This document shows positions 32,809-40,400 of a stretch of 40,495 nucleotides of DNA, in pieces. The stretch comes from Candidatus Zixiibacteriota bacterium (GTDB lineage: Bacteria > Zixibacteria > MSB-5A5 > GN15 > FEB-12): contig JBFMDV010000021.1 in NCBI GenBank assembly GCA_040753875.1, positions 1 to 40,495 on the forward strand. The letters run 5' to 3'. The stretch's first letter is position 1. Every line of letters begins with the position of its first letter. The notes under the pieces were generated by a model. That model saw only the letters and a program-made list of their open reading frames with translations. It did no database searches and was not told the DNA's origin. Made by a program: the position numbers and the translations under genes.

Positions 32809-33822
32809 ATGACTCCCTCCGAACTGGTGACATCGGTAGGCGCGGGGAAATTCGCCCCGGCCTACTACTTTTGGGGAAGCGAGGACTACCGTATCATCGA
32901 AGCGGAAAAATATATCGCGCATCAGTTCCTCCCCGATGCCCTCTACGCCACCAACTTCCGCCGTCTCGACGGACGCAAGACCTCATGTGCCGATCTTCTG
33001 GCCGAACTGGCCGTCTACCCCATGCTGGGCGAACGACAAATGTTCGCCGTCAGCGATATCCAGCATTACAAGCCGACCGACCTGGAGCGCATCCTCAGAA
33101 TGATCGCGCCCGGCGATGTCAGCCGGATTATAGTGTTTAGCACACCTTCAGTTCGCAAACCCAAAAAGGACTCAGCCTTCCTCCGGAACATTACGAAAGT
33201 GGCGGTCGATATCGAGTTTCGCAAACTATCGCACGCCGAGACTGCCTCGCAAATCCAGCGAAAATTCGCCAGGCACAAGATCAAAATCGAACCGGAGGCG
33301 CTCAGACTTCTGTCCGAACTCGTGGCCGGCAACCGCGGCGCGGTCGAGACCGAGACCGACAAGCTGATCGATCTAAAAGAAAGCGGCGCTGTCATAACGG
33401 CCGATGATGTCCGCCTCACCGGTGTCGGTTACGCGGTCTTCAGCGTGTTCGACTTAGGGGAGCAGATCGTTACGCGTAACGTCGCGCTGGCTCTCAAGCA
33501 GGTTCAGGCGCTCATCGCCGACGGCAACACGCCGAGCGGCATCCTGACCATCTTGTTCGGGCATATCCTATCGCTATATCAGGTCAAGAATGGCCGACGG
33601 CTGGAGCCATTTCGCCGTTGGCTTGAAGGCAAGTTCAGAGCCCAGGCAGAACAGTTCGACAACCGGACGCTCGAGCAAATGATGATCGACATCACCGAGA
33701 CGATCGCCGAGACGCGAAAGACCGGCGCCAACGACGTGCTGCTTCTTGAGGCGTTGATCATCAAATTGCTGTCCGAAGAAAAAAAAGCGGGAGAAAAGAA
33801 ACATTTCCCTGGAAGAAAATAA
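32809..33822 (+). CDS. holA: DNA polymerase III subunit delta
   Basis: 337 residues from the ATG at 32809; the open frame goes back to 32698 but that part is a repeat element. The delta subunit opens the sliding clamp within the clamp loader. The N-terminal fold starts with APAYYFWGSEDYRIIEAEKYI, followed by PMLGERQMFAV, an ATPase-like domain II, and a C-terminal collar domain (SELVAGNRGAVETETDKLI, then GNTPSGILTILFGHILSLYQ). The 3' end has a run of eight A (33779-33786) and overlaps the ECF sigma factor gene by about 20 bases. Confidence 0.9.
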   Translation: MTPSELVTSVGAGKFAPAYYFWGSEDYRIIEAEKYIAHQFLPDALYATNFRRLDGRKTSCADLLAELAVYPMLGERQMFAVSDIQHYKPTDLERILRMIAPGDVSRIIVFSTPSVRKPKKDSAFLRNITKVAVDIEFRKLSHAETASQIQRKFARHKIKIEPEALRLLSELVAGNRGAVETETDKLIDLKESGAVITADDVRLTGVGYAVFSVFDLGEQIVTRNVALALKQVQALIADGNTPSGILTILFGHILSLYQVKNGRRLEPFRRWLEGKFRAQAEQFDNRTLEQMMIDITETIAETRKTGANDVLLLEALIIKLLSEEKKAGEKKHFPGRK

Positions 33823-34396
33823 AGACCCGCAAGTAAGTCTATCTGGTGACGAGTCGGCCGAGCGAAAGCTGGTCGAAGCTGCTCAGAATGGCGACAACCA
33901 GGCGTACGGTCAACTGGTCCGGCTCCACCAGAAACGTCTGTTCCGGTATATCTACGGGCTGGTGGGGTCGTTCGACCAAGCAGAAGATATTGTCCAGGAG
34001 GCGTTTGTGCGGGCCTGGGGAGCGCTGAAGAGCTTCCGGACCGAGTATACCTTCTACCCGTGGCTCTCGACCATCGCACGAAACCTGGCGTTTACGCAGG
34101 TGAACAGAGAGGAAAAGAAGGAATCGCTTGATAAGATATCTGAGAAGGGATTCGACCCGGTCTCGACCGACCTGGGACCGCTCGACAAACTACTGGACGA
34201 CGAGACCCAGGAGCGATTCTACAAGGCGTTGATGGCCATGCCGGTAACCTATCGGACGGTGTTTGTCCTCCGGCACTTTGAGGAGATGGACTATGCCGAT
34301 ATCGCCAGCTACCTCAAGATCCCTCCCGGGACGGTGGACTCACGCCTCTATCGGGCCCGGCAATATCTCCTGGAGGCACTGAAAGATTTGCTGTAG
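33803..34396 (+). CDS. ECF-type sigma factor, start at ATT
   Basis: 197 residues if it starts at ATT (33803), with GGGAG about ten bases upstream. Region 2 runs from about residue 20 (VEAAQNGDNQAYGQLVRLHQ) through the core promoter-binding helices (DQAEDIVQEAFVRAW, TFYPWLSTIARNLAF). Region 4 is at about 135-190 (VTYRTVFVLRHFEEMDYADI then PPGTVDSRLYRARQYLLEAL). The only standard start in the frame is GTG at 33962, which would remove the first half of region 2. No ATG, GTG or TTG occurs between the stop at 33757 and that GTG. The start overlaps the end of holA. It directs RNA polymerase to envelope-stress genes, with the next gene as its anti-sigma factor. Confidence 0.88.
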   Translation: MSLEENKDPQVSLSGDESAERKLVEAAQNGDNQAYGQLVRLHQKRLFRYIYGLVGSFDQAEDIVQEAFVRAWGALKSFRTEYTFYPWLSTIARNLAFTQVNREEKKESLDKISEKGFDPVSTDLGPLDKLLDDETQERFYKALMAMPVTYRTVFVLRHFEEMDYADIASYLKIPPGTVDSRLYRARQYLLEALKDLL

Positions 34397-34430
34397 GGGA
34401 CGGTATAGGCGATGAGAGCGTTGTAGAGTT

Positions 34431-35618
34431 ATGGATCACGGATATTTCCTCGATAGAGTATCGGCCTACTTCGACCGGGACCTTCCCCCGCAGGAATTGG
34501 CCCTGATGGAGACCCATCTACAATCATGCGACGAATGTCGGGCGCTACTGGCGCAATTCGAGAAGCTGGATCAACTCGTTAAGCAGAATTCCGAGCTTGG
34601 CAGCGATGACTACTGGGAGAAATCAGCTCGGCAAATCGAAGAACGATTGGGCCGTGCCGAGAAAACTGAAATAACGGACGTTCGACCGTCACGTCGCATC
34701 GCACAACTGGGATGGAAAGTCGTTGCCGTGGCGGCCTCGCTCGTTCTCCTCGGCTACATCGGGATGCACAAGGACGATATCTTTCCGGAGCGGAAGATGG
34801 AAACACCTTCAGTGCAACCACGAACCGACAAAAGGTCTCACGGAGCGATCGATGAGACCGGCAGAGCGCAATCGACAATCGAGGACACCTTGGCGTCGGA
34901 GGGAGCCGAAGTAGCTCTTTCGACAAATGAGCCGGAGTCTCGCGAGGCCCCGCCGCAGGACACATTACGCCGAAGATCAAATGACACCTCGATGCCGAAC
35001 AAACGAAAAACCGCAACGACGTCCGAGAAACCTTTGCAGCAGATTGACCGACAAACCGAAACATCTGTGATTCGCGAAAGCACATCACCAGCCAAACAGG
35101 CACCAGCTCCCGCAGCCGAAGCAGAACTTCGACCGCCTGTCGCCGAGAGTTCGCTTGTCGAAGAGGCGCCAGCGCTTCCCGAGGTTGTACCTCAGCAGCT
35201 CGTGCCAAAGGACACGGAAGTATTTGACAAAGCTGCCAAAGCGCTCGCCGGGCAGACGGCCGCCTTTGAAGCTTCTCCTTCAGTGTCGGCCGACTCAGCC
35301 ATCGGCAACCTCGCGTCACTGCGTCACCAGCGAGATTCCCTCTCCGCGTTGTTGGCTCAGATCAACCGATCGCAATCAAGAACCATGTTCCCAACCGACC
35401 TTTCGCAGGGACTCGTGAAGAAATCCAAGCGCGAGGAGTCTGGGCGAGACAGGATCGAGCGACAGCTCCTCGATATCTGTTATCAACTGGCCCTCAACTC
35501 ACCGGACTCTTCCGAGACTCACGCCGCCGAGACAGTCATTGAAAAAGCTGCATCGGATTCGATTTCTGTCAACCGGGACCTTGCGTCGCGCCTCTTGGAA
35601 CAACTCCGCAGACGCTAA
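34431..35618 (+). CDS. anti-sigma factor with zinc-finger domain
   Basis: 395 residues. The N-terminal zf-HC2 anti-sigma domain has the His29-x3-Cys33-x2-Cys36 motif (ETHLQSCDECRALL). One membrane segment lies at about residues 92-112 (WKVVAVAASLVLLGYIGM). The remaining 280 residues are low-complexity, Pro/Ala/Glu-rich, with a helical end (KAASDSISVNRDLASRLLEQ), and would be periplasmic. It holds the ECF sigma factor at the membrane until stress releases it, perhaps by regulated proteolysis; the M50 protease at 6425 is a possible but unlinked player. It sits 34 bases after the sigma gene. Confidence 0.88.
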   Translation: MDHGYFLDRVSAYFDRDLPPQELALMETHLQSCDECRALLAQFEKLDQLVKQNSELGSDDYWEKSARQIEERLGRAEKTEITDVRPSRRIAQLGWKVVAVAASLVLLGYIGMHKDDIFPERKMETPSVQPRTDKRSHGAIDETGRAQSTIEDTLASEGAEVALSTNEPESREAPPQDTLRRRSNDTSMPNKRKTATTSEKPLQQIDRQTETSVIRESTSPAKQAPAPAAEAELRPPVAESSLVEEAPALPEVVPQQLVPKDTEVFDKAAKALAGQTAAFEASPSVSADSAIGNLASLRHQRDSLSALLAQINRSQSRTMFPTDLSQGLVKKSKREESGRDRIERQLLDICYQLALNSPDSSETHAAETVIEKAASDSISVNRDLASRLLEQLRRR

Positions 35619-35685
35619 GGCGTTTTCAAGCCGTTCTACAACGCGGGCTCACCCCTCGGTGGACTTGCCCTGCCCAAAAACCCCC

Positions 35686-35712
35686 GAACCTTTTGGCCGG
35701 GTGGTTCGTAAA
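35686..35712 (+). promoter_or_regulatory. ECF-type promoter candidate for the PspC/LiaF operon
   Basis: GAACCT (35686-35691), then 15 bases, then CGTAAA (35707-35712), similar to the GAAC / CGTC-type -35 and -10 boxes of ECF sigma factors. It lies about 39 bases before the PspC gene. It overlaps an inverted repeat CGAACC / GGTTCG (35685-35690 and 35703-35708), so it may instead be a hairpin. Confidence 0.35.
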
Positions 35713-35750
35713 TACCCTTAGTAGGCTGGTAATCTCGGAAAGGAGAGGCT

Positions 35751-36212
35751 ATGGAACGACGTTTGTATCGCTCGACCACCGACAAGTATATCGGCGGGGT
35801 CTGTGGCGGCCTGGCTGAGTACTTTAACATAGACCCGTCGATCGTCCGCATCATTGCGGTCCTGCTCGTGTTTGCACACGGCATCGGCCTTCTGGCCTAT
35901 CTGATCAGCTGGATCGCCATTCGGAAACGTCCCGCCGGACTGCCCGCCGAACAGGTGGCCCCACCGAGCCGGACCTGGACACGATATGTCCCCGGCGCCA
36001 TTCTGATCGCCGTCGGCATTCTATTGCTCGTCGATATCAATTGGTACTGGTTCGATCTCGATGAGATCATCGAGCAATTCTGGCCGATTCTGTTGATCGC
36101 CGTCGGCCTCCTGCTGGTGCTCTATCGGGGAAGAGGACGCGAGGAACGTCCGGCCTCCGGAAGTATCAACCAGGGACATCTGGCCGAACACAACGGAGGA
36201 ACCCTGTCATGA
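35751..36212 (+). CDS. pspC: PspC-domain membrane protein
   Basis: 153 residues, with AAGGAG upstream. The PspC domain is at residues 3-60 (RRLYRSTTDKYIGGVCGGLA, then IDPSIVRIIAVLLV). A second part at 72-125 has two more membrane segments of the DUF5668/LiaF type (PGAILIAVGILLLVDINWYW, FWPILLIAVGLLLVLY). PspC proteins sense or signal envelope damage. It is the first of three coupled genes; the stop overlaps the next ATG (ATGA). Confidence 0.93.
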   Translation: MERRLYRSTTDKYIGGVCGGLAEYFNIDPSIVRIIAVLLVFAHGIGLLAYLISWIAIRKRPAGLPAEQVAPPSRTWTRYVPGAILIAVGILLLVDINWYWFDLDEIIEQFWPILLIAVGLLLVLYRGRGREERPASGSINQGHLAEHNGGTLS

Positions 36213-36583
36213 CACCGGCTCACGGCATGTGGGGAGACGGATGGTTCTTTCCGGCGCTGTTCGGTGTGTTGATGGGACTCGTGGGATATATCATCGGATG
36301 GCTGGCGGGCGGACGTGGCGCCGAAAACGGGAACATCGAGCGACGGTGGGACTGGTCCGGGTTGTTTCCCGGCCTCTTGCTGGTCGGGCTGGGGCTCTTC
36401 TTCCTGATCGACCGCAACTGGTACCCGCTTGACCTCGGTGATATCATCCGGAAATTCTGGCCCCTCATTCTGGTGATATTTGGTTTGGGGATGCTCGTTC
36501 GTCGCCGTCGTTTTCACCGACCGATCGGGACGCCTACCCAGTCCTGGCACGTACCCGGCCAGAAAGGAGAAACGACACCATGA
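36209..36583 (+). CDS. small membrane protein of the LiaF-type operon
   Basis: 124 residues with about three membrane segments (FFPALFGVLMGLVGYIIGWL, GLFPGLLLVGLGLFFLI, FWPLILVIFGLGMLV). The last pair resembles the DUF5668 repeat that also occurs in the two neighbours. It overlaps the genes on both sides by four bases, so translation is coupled. It probably works with PspC and the LiaF-like protein in an envelope-stress sensor. Confidence 0.87.
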   Translation: MTPAHGMWGDGWFFPALFGVLMGLVGYIIGWLAGGRGAENGNIERRWDWSGLFPGLLLVGLGLFFLIDRNWYPLDLGDIIRKFWPLILVIFGLGMLVRRRRFHRPIGTPTQSWHVPGQKGETTP

Positions 36584-37479
36584 CACCGGCACGATTTCGA
36601 TGGGGGATGCTTCTGGTCCTGCTTGGGGCGGTCTTGCTGCTTCGGAACCTGGATGTCATCAACAACAACTTCTGGGAGGATTTCCTTATCTACCTCCCGG
36701 TGTTGCTGATTGCGATCGGGATAGAGAAGATCTTCACCAAATCGAAATTTCAGATTCTGTCATATCTGACCTCCGTCGCCTTTTTCCTCGGCGGTCTGTA
36801 CCTCGTGTACGTGGGAAGTATGGGGGGCAGTGACCTCAGCTTTTTCTCCCAGACGAGTTACAAGGCGCCTGCTGATCCGACCGTGAAAGAACTGCATGCG
36901 TCACTTCACCTCACCGATGGCGACCTCACCGTTCGCGATGCTACCGATGATCTGGTCGACGGCCAGTTCCGGGAGTTCACGCATAAACCCGAGATCACCT
37001 ATGCCGTTCAGGACGGCTCTGCCAATGTTACTTTCGAGGGGGGGAAGCGACGATTGCTTGGCAACGCTATCCGGGTCGAGACGGATGCCCCCGACGATTG
37101 GTATCTGTCTTTTTCCAACCTGGTGCCGCTTACTCTGGAATGCCTCGGCAAGGGCTCGGACATGCACCTTAATCTCTCCACCACGCCTCTCAAGGACCTC
37201 AAGCTCGAAGCCGATGAGGGCTCGGTGTATGTCAAGTTGGGAACGCTGCTGCCGCAAGTGGAAGTATCGCTGCGCGGTGAGAATTCGGACATCCGGCTTC
37301 GGTTGCCGAGCGATGCCGGCATCAGGATCAACGGTGTCGATGACCGGGAATACCTGCAACAGGTCGGCCTGAAACCGCGCGACGGCGCCTTCGTCAACGA
37401 TGGCTACGATACACTGAACAACAAGATAAATGTCAATCTGGACGACCGTCTCAGCTCGCTCTCGATTGACTACTATTAA
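36580..37479 (+). CDS. LiaF-like membrane protein with toast-rack domain
   Basis: 299 residues. The N-terminal 90 residues have three to four membrane helices (FRWGMLLVLLGAVLLLRNLD, DFLIYLPVLLIAIGIEKIF). The C-terminal 190 residues are a beta-solenoid-like toast-rack domain (LEADEGSVYVKLGTLLPQVE, LRLPSDAGIRINGVD), as in LiaF, YvlB and DUF4097 proteins. LiaF restrains the LiaRS system in Firmicutes; in this group the role is unproven. It overlaps the preceding gene by four bases and is followed by a terminator. Confidence 0.88.
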   Translation: MTPARFRWGMLLVLLGAVLLLRNLDVINNNFWEDFLIYLPVLLIAIGIEKIFTKSKFQILSYLTSVAFFLGGLYLVYVGSMGGSDLSFFSQTSYKAPADPTVKELHASLHLTDGDLTVRDATDDLVDGQFREFTHKPEITYAVQDGSANVTFEGGKRRLLGNAIRVETDAPDDWYLSFSNLVPLTLECLGKGSDMHLNLSTTPLKDLKLEADEGSVYVKLGTLLPQVEVSLRGENSDIRLRLPSDAGIRINGVDDREYLQQVGLKPRDGAFVNDGYDTLNNKINVNLDDRLSSLSIDYY

Positions 37480-37500
37480 ACGCTCTCTCCCTCCAGTAAG

Positions 37501-37536
37501 GCCGGTCCCGGCGTTCGCGCCGGAGCCGGTCTTTTT
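37501..37536 (+). terminator. rho-independent terminator of the PspC/LiaF operon
   Basis: A 12-bp stem with one mismatch (arms 37502-37513 and 37518-37529) and a TTCG tetraloop are followed by CTTTTTG. Confidence 0.88.
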
Positions 37537-37593
37537 GTTTGCGGCGATCCCAAACCTGTTGCATGATGGGTCCCTCTGTGTATCTTAAGATCT

Positions 37594-38373
37594 ATGAGTC
37601 GTCCGTCGCATTTCATCGCAGTTATTCTGTCTCTCTTAAGTGCAACTCCAATCCTGACCGGCTGTGGCCAGAAGAGCGAGAGGGCACAGGAGACTTCAAC
37701 GCTCCGCATTGGCACCGATGCTACCTACCCCCCATTTGAAACCGTCAACACGAACACCGGCAAGCCGGACGGCTTCGACATCGATCTGATCAAAGAAATC
37801 TGCGCCCTCAACGGCTGGGCCCCTGAGTTCATCGTGACGCCGTTCGACGGCATGATTCCCGGCCTGAACGGCAAGAAGTACGATGTTGCCATTAGCGCCA
37901 TGACAATCACACCCGAACGGGCGGCGCAGATAGATTTCTCTGAGCCGTATTACCTGGCGGGACAGACAATCGCCGTGCCGGAGTCAGTCACCACTATTGG
38001 CGGCTTGCCGGATCTGTACGGCAAAAAAGTCGGCGTGCAACTGGGCACCACCGGCGAGATTATGGCGAAGAATACAACTGGACTCGAGGTGTTCTCATTT
38101 GACAACATCGGCTCAGCGTTTATCGACATGGCAAATGGTAACCTCGATGCGGTGTTGAACGACTACCCGACTACACAGGCGTATATCAAGAGCCACGGCG
38201 GATCCAAAATGGTGGGGCCTATCTTGAGCAAAGAGCAGTACGGTATCGCTGTGCGCAAAGGGGATGCGGAACTATTGCAAGAGATCAACCACGCCCTCAC
38301 CGAACTCAAGAACTCCGGCAAGTACTCGGAGTTACACCAAAAATGGTTCGGCTCCGAACCGGCCGAGGAATAG
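37594..38373 (+). CDS. family-3 solute-binding lipoprotein (amino-acid type)
   Basis: 259 residues. The lipoprotein signal ends LLSATPILTGC with lipidated Cys24. The mature part is a complete bacterial extracellular solute-binding domain of family 3: LRIGTDATYPPFETV, then KPDGFDIDLIKEI, YDVAISAMTITPERAAQIDF, SEPYYLAGQTIAV, VGVQLGTTGEIM and DAVLNDYPTTQAYI. These proteins deliver polar amino acids to ABC importers. No permease or ATPase gene is next to it. Confidence 0.93.
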   Translation: MSRPSHFIAVILSLLSATPILTGCGQKSERAQETSTLRIGTDATYPPFETVNTNTGKPDGFDIDLIKEICALNGWAPEFIVTPFDGMIPGLNGKKYDVAISAMTITPERAAQIDFSEPYYLAGQTIAVPESVTTIGGLPDLYGKKVGVQLGTTGEIMAKNTTGLEVFSFDNIGSAFIDMANGNLDAVLNDYPTTQAYIKSHGGSKMVGPILSKEQYGIAVRKGDAELLQEINHALTELKNSGKYSELHQKWFGSEPAEE

Positions 38374-38391
38374 ATGAACTAGACAAGTAAA

Positions 38392-38516
38392 CGGCAGACC
38401 TCCCGGTCTGCCGCCCGTCGGCACACGAGGACGTGTGCCGTTTATCACTGAATCAATTTCTCCCACAGCAAGCTGTGGGGCACCGGTTTCGGTCCTTCTC
38501 CCTCTCAGGGAGAAGG
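38392..38516. repeat. cluster of four short palindromes
   Basis: 38392-38413: CGGCAGACC / GGTCTGCCG with TCCC loop. 38419-38440: CGGCACAC - GAGGAC - GTGTGCCG. 38462-38478: CCCACAG / CTGTGGG with a short loop. 38494-38516: CCTTCTCCCT / AGGGAGAAGG. The second unit matches the one at 6169-6190 except that its stem pair G-C is switched to C-G. The cluster lies between the solute-binding gene and the converging dihydrolipoyl dehydrogenase gene and could stop transcripts from either side. Confidence 0.7.
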
Positions 38517-38547
38517 TGGCCGAAGGCCGGATGAGGGTCTTCTTCTC

Positions 38548-39945
38548 CTACACCCGCTTCTTCGCCAGATGCACCGACATCCCGTGCAGATCGTGCGCCG
38601 CTTCCATAATCGACTCCGATATTACCGGATGGCCGAATATCAGATTCCCAAGCTGAGTCACCGTCAGCCCCTGATTGATCGCCAGCGCCGCCACATGAAT
38701 GATCTCGGTCGCATGAATGCCGACTATATGCACACCGAGCAGCTTGTCCGTCTTCTTATCGCCGATAATCTTGACTTCGCCTGCGATTTCGTTCTCCGCC
38801 TGCGCTTTGCCCAGCGCGCGTAACGGGAACTTGCCAATTGAGACCGAGTGCTCCTTGGATGCCTTCTCCTCGGTCATCCCCACTGAAGCCACTTCCGGAT
38901 GCGTGAAGATCACCGATGGCACTCCCAAGTAGTTCTTCTGCGCTTTCCCGCCCAGGCAGTTGTCGACCGCAACCGAACCATCATGAACCGCCGTATAGGC
39001 TAAGAGTATCTCCCCGCGCACATCACCGATGGCATAAATGTTCTTCACGTTCGTCCGCATATCGGCGCCGGTTTTGACGGAGCCGTTCTTATTCCGCTCG
39101 ACGCCAACTTCATCGAGACCGATCTCTTCGGTGTTGTACGCCCGCCCCACTGCCACCAGAGCTTGGTTGGCGTCGATACTCTTGCCGCTGGAGAGCGCAG
39201 CATGGATACCTTCAGCACCGGGCGCAATTGACTCCACCCTGGTCTTGGTATGAAGATTCACCTTCAGCTTCTTCAATTCACGCTCGATCAATGTCGAGGT
39301 GTTGATATCCTCCATCGGCAACGCATGGTCCAGCATTTCCACCACGTGCACCTCGACATCGAGCATGGACAACATAAACGCCCATTCGCAGCCGATAACC
39401 CCCGCGCCGATTATTAACATCGACTTGGGAAGGTTGGGCAATTCGAGCAGATGGTCCGACGAGAGAATCCGTTTGCCGTCGATTGGAAATGCCGGCAGGT
39501 TCATGGCGCGCGAACCGGTGGCGATGATGATATTATCGGCTTTTAGCTTGCTTTCACCGCCATGTTCATCGACCACTGTCACGAAATTAGTGCCGGTGAT
39601 TTTGCCGAACCCCTGATAATGGGTCACTCCATGCGATTTGAACAATTGGCTTATCCCACCCACCAACGTACTTACGATTTTGTCCTTCCGTGCCCGCATG
39701 GCGAGCCAGTCGTATACGGGTGCACCGGGCAGGTGGATACCGAACACCTCAGCTTCCTTCATGTTTTTGTATTGTGCTGCCGCCGCGATAAGCGCCTTGG
39801 ACGGGATACATCCCCGGTTCAGACAGACGCCGCCCAGTTCGCGATCTTCCACCACCGCAACCTTGGCCCCCTTCATGGCTGCACGAATGCCGGCGGTGTA
39901 TCCGCCCGGCCCGCCCCCGATTATGACTATATTAAACTGTTCGAT
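38548..39945 (-). CDS. lpdA: dihydrolipoyl dehydrogenase, start at ATC
   Basis: 465 residues if it starts at ATC (39945), with AAGGAG eight bases upstream. It reoxidises dihydrolipoyl groups of 2-oxoacid dehydrogenases or the glycine cleavage system, using FAD and NAD. The FAD site is IIGGGPGGYTAG near residues 8-19, the redox cysteines are Cys41 and Cys46 (GGVCLNRGCIPSKAL), the NAD site is LIIGAGVIGCEWA, and the C-terminal active-site segment is HPVISESIMEAAHD. The first standard ATG (39876) lies inside the FAD-binding fold and would remove the dinucleotide motif. No ATG, GTG or TTG occurs in frame after the upstream stop. Confidence 0.92.
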   Translation of the reverse strand: MEQFNIVIIGGGPGGYTAGIRAAMKGAKVAVVEDRELGGVCLNRGCIPSKALIAAAAQYKNMKEAEVFGIHLPGAPVYDWLAMRARKDKIVSTLVGGISQLFKSHGVTHYQGFGKITGTNFVTVVDEHGGESKLKADNIIIATGSRAMNLPAFPIDGKRILSSDHLLELPNLPKSMLIIGAGVIGCEWAFMLSMLDVEVHVVEMLDHALPMEDINTSTLIERELKKLKVNLHTKTRVESIAPGAEGIHAALSSGKSIDANQALVAVGRAYNTEEIGLDEVGVERNKNGSVKTGADMRTNVKNIYAIGDVRGEILLAYTAVHDGSVAVDNCLGGKAQKNYLGVPSVIFTHPEVASVGMTEEKASKEHSVSIGKFPLRALGKAQAENEIAGEVKIIGDKKTDKLLGVHIVGIHATEIIHVAALAINQGLTVTQLGNLIFGHPVISESIMEAAHDLHGMSVHLAKKRV

Positions 39946-40130
39946 GACACTGGCTCCTTTTTGAATTCTCTGCTATAACAGCCGGAAAAGTACAAGGTTT
40001 GAACGATTTCGCAAGTGCTCAGAGAGGTGGATTGGGCGACGCAAAGTCTCAAACGAATACATAGCGTGAGGCCCGCACGAATGTCATTCCGGCCGTCGAG
40101 AGCCGGAATCCAGCCCCAGCACTTGTCGTC
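39946..40130. other. gene-free spacer with a short palindrome
   Basis: No gene is seen. 40086-40109 holds ATTCCGGC / GCCGGAAT-like arms around a short loop, a common extragenic palindrome. The rest is featureless up to the tandem repeats. Confidence 0.5.
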
Positions 40131-40400
40131 GGTTCGAGCGAAGACGAGAATCGACAGACCAGAGGTTCGCGTCTCGTCTGCGCTCGACGCGACGACAACA
40201 GAGGGGCTGTCCCGACGTCAGTTCGAGCGAAGACGAGAACCGGCGGCAAACCGGTAGGCCGAAGGTTCGCGTCTCGTCTGCGCTCGACGCGACGACAACA
40301 GAGGGGCTGTCCCATCGTCGGTTCGAGCGAAGACGAGAACCGGCGGCAAACCGATAGGCCGATAGCCCGCGTCCCGTCTGCGCTCGACGCGACGGAAAGG
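40131..40400. repeat. three imperfect tandem repeats of about 100 bp
   Basis: Block one (starting GTTCGAGCGAAGACGAGAA) occurs at 40132, 40221 and 40321. Block two (TTCGCGTCTCGTCTGCGCTC) occurs at 40166 and 40266, with a diverged third copy from about 40366. The last two units have a period of exactly 100 bases; the first is 11 bases shorter in its middle. Blocks one and two are nearly reverse complements of each other (CGAGCGAAGACGAGA versus TCTCGTCTGCGCTCG), so each unit can fold back. Related copies lie at 25084-25150. Open frames on the minus strand here are repeat-driven and not credible genes. Confidence 0.85.

Noticed and set aside
33779-33786. Slippage at eight A producing a holA-sigma factor fusion
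   Set aside because: A +1 shift would be needed, the holA C-terminus looks natural, and a fused product makes little functional sense. Kept only as an alternative to the ATT start.
40131-40400. CRISPR array
   Set aside because: The units abut directly with no unique spacers of even length, the repeats are 100 bp long, and no cas gene is nearby.
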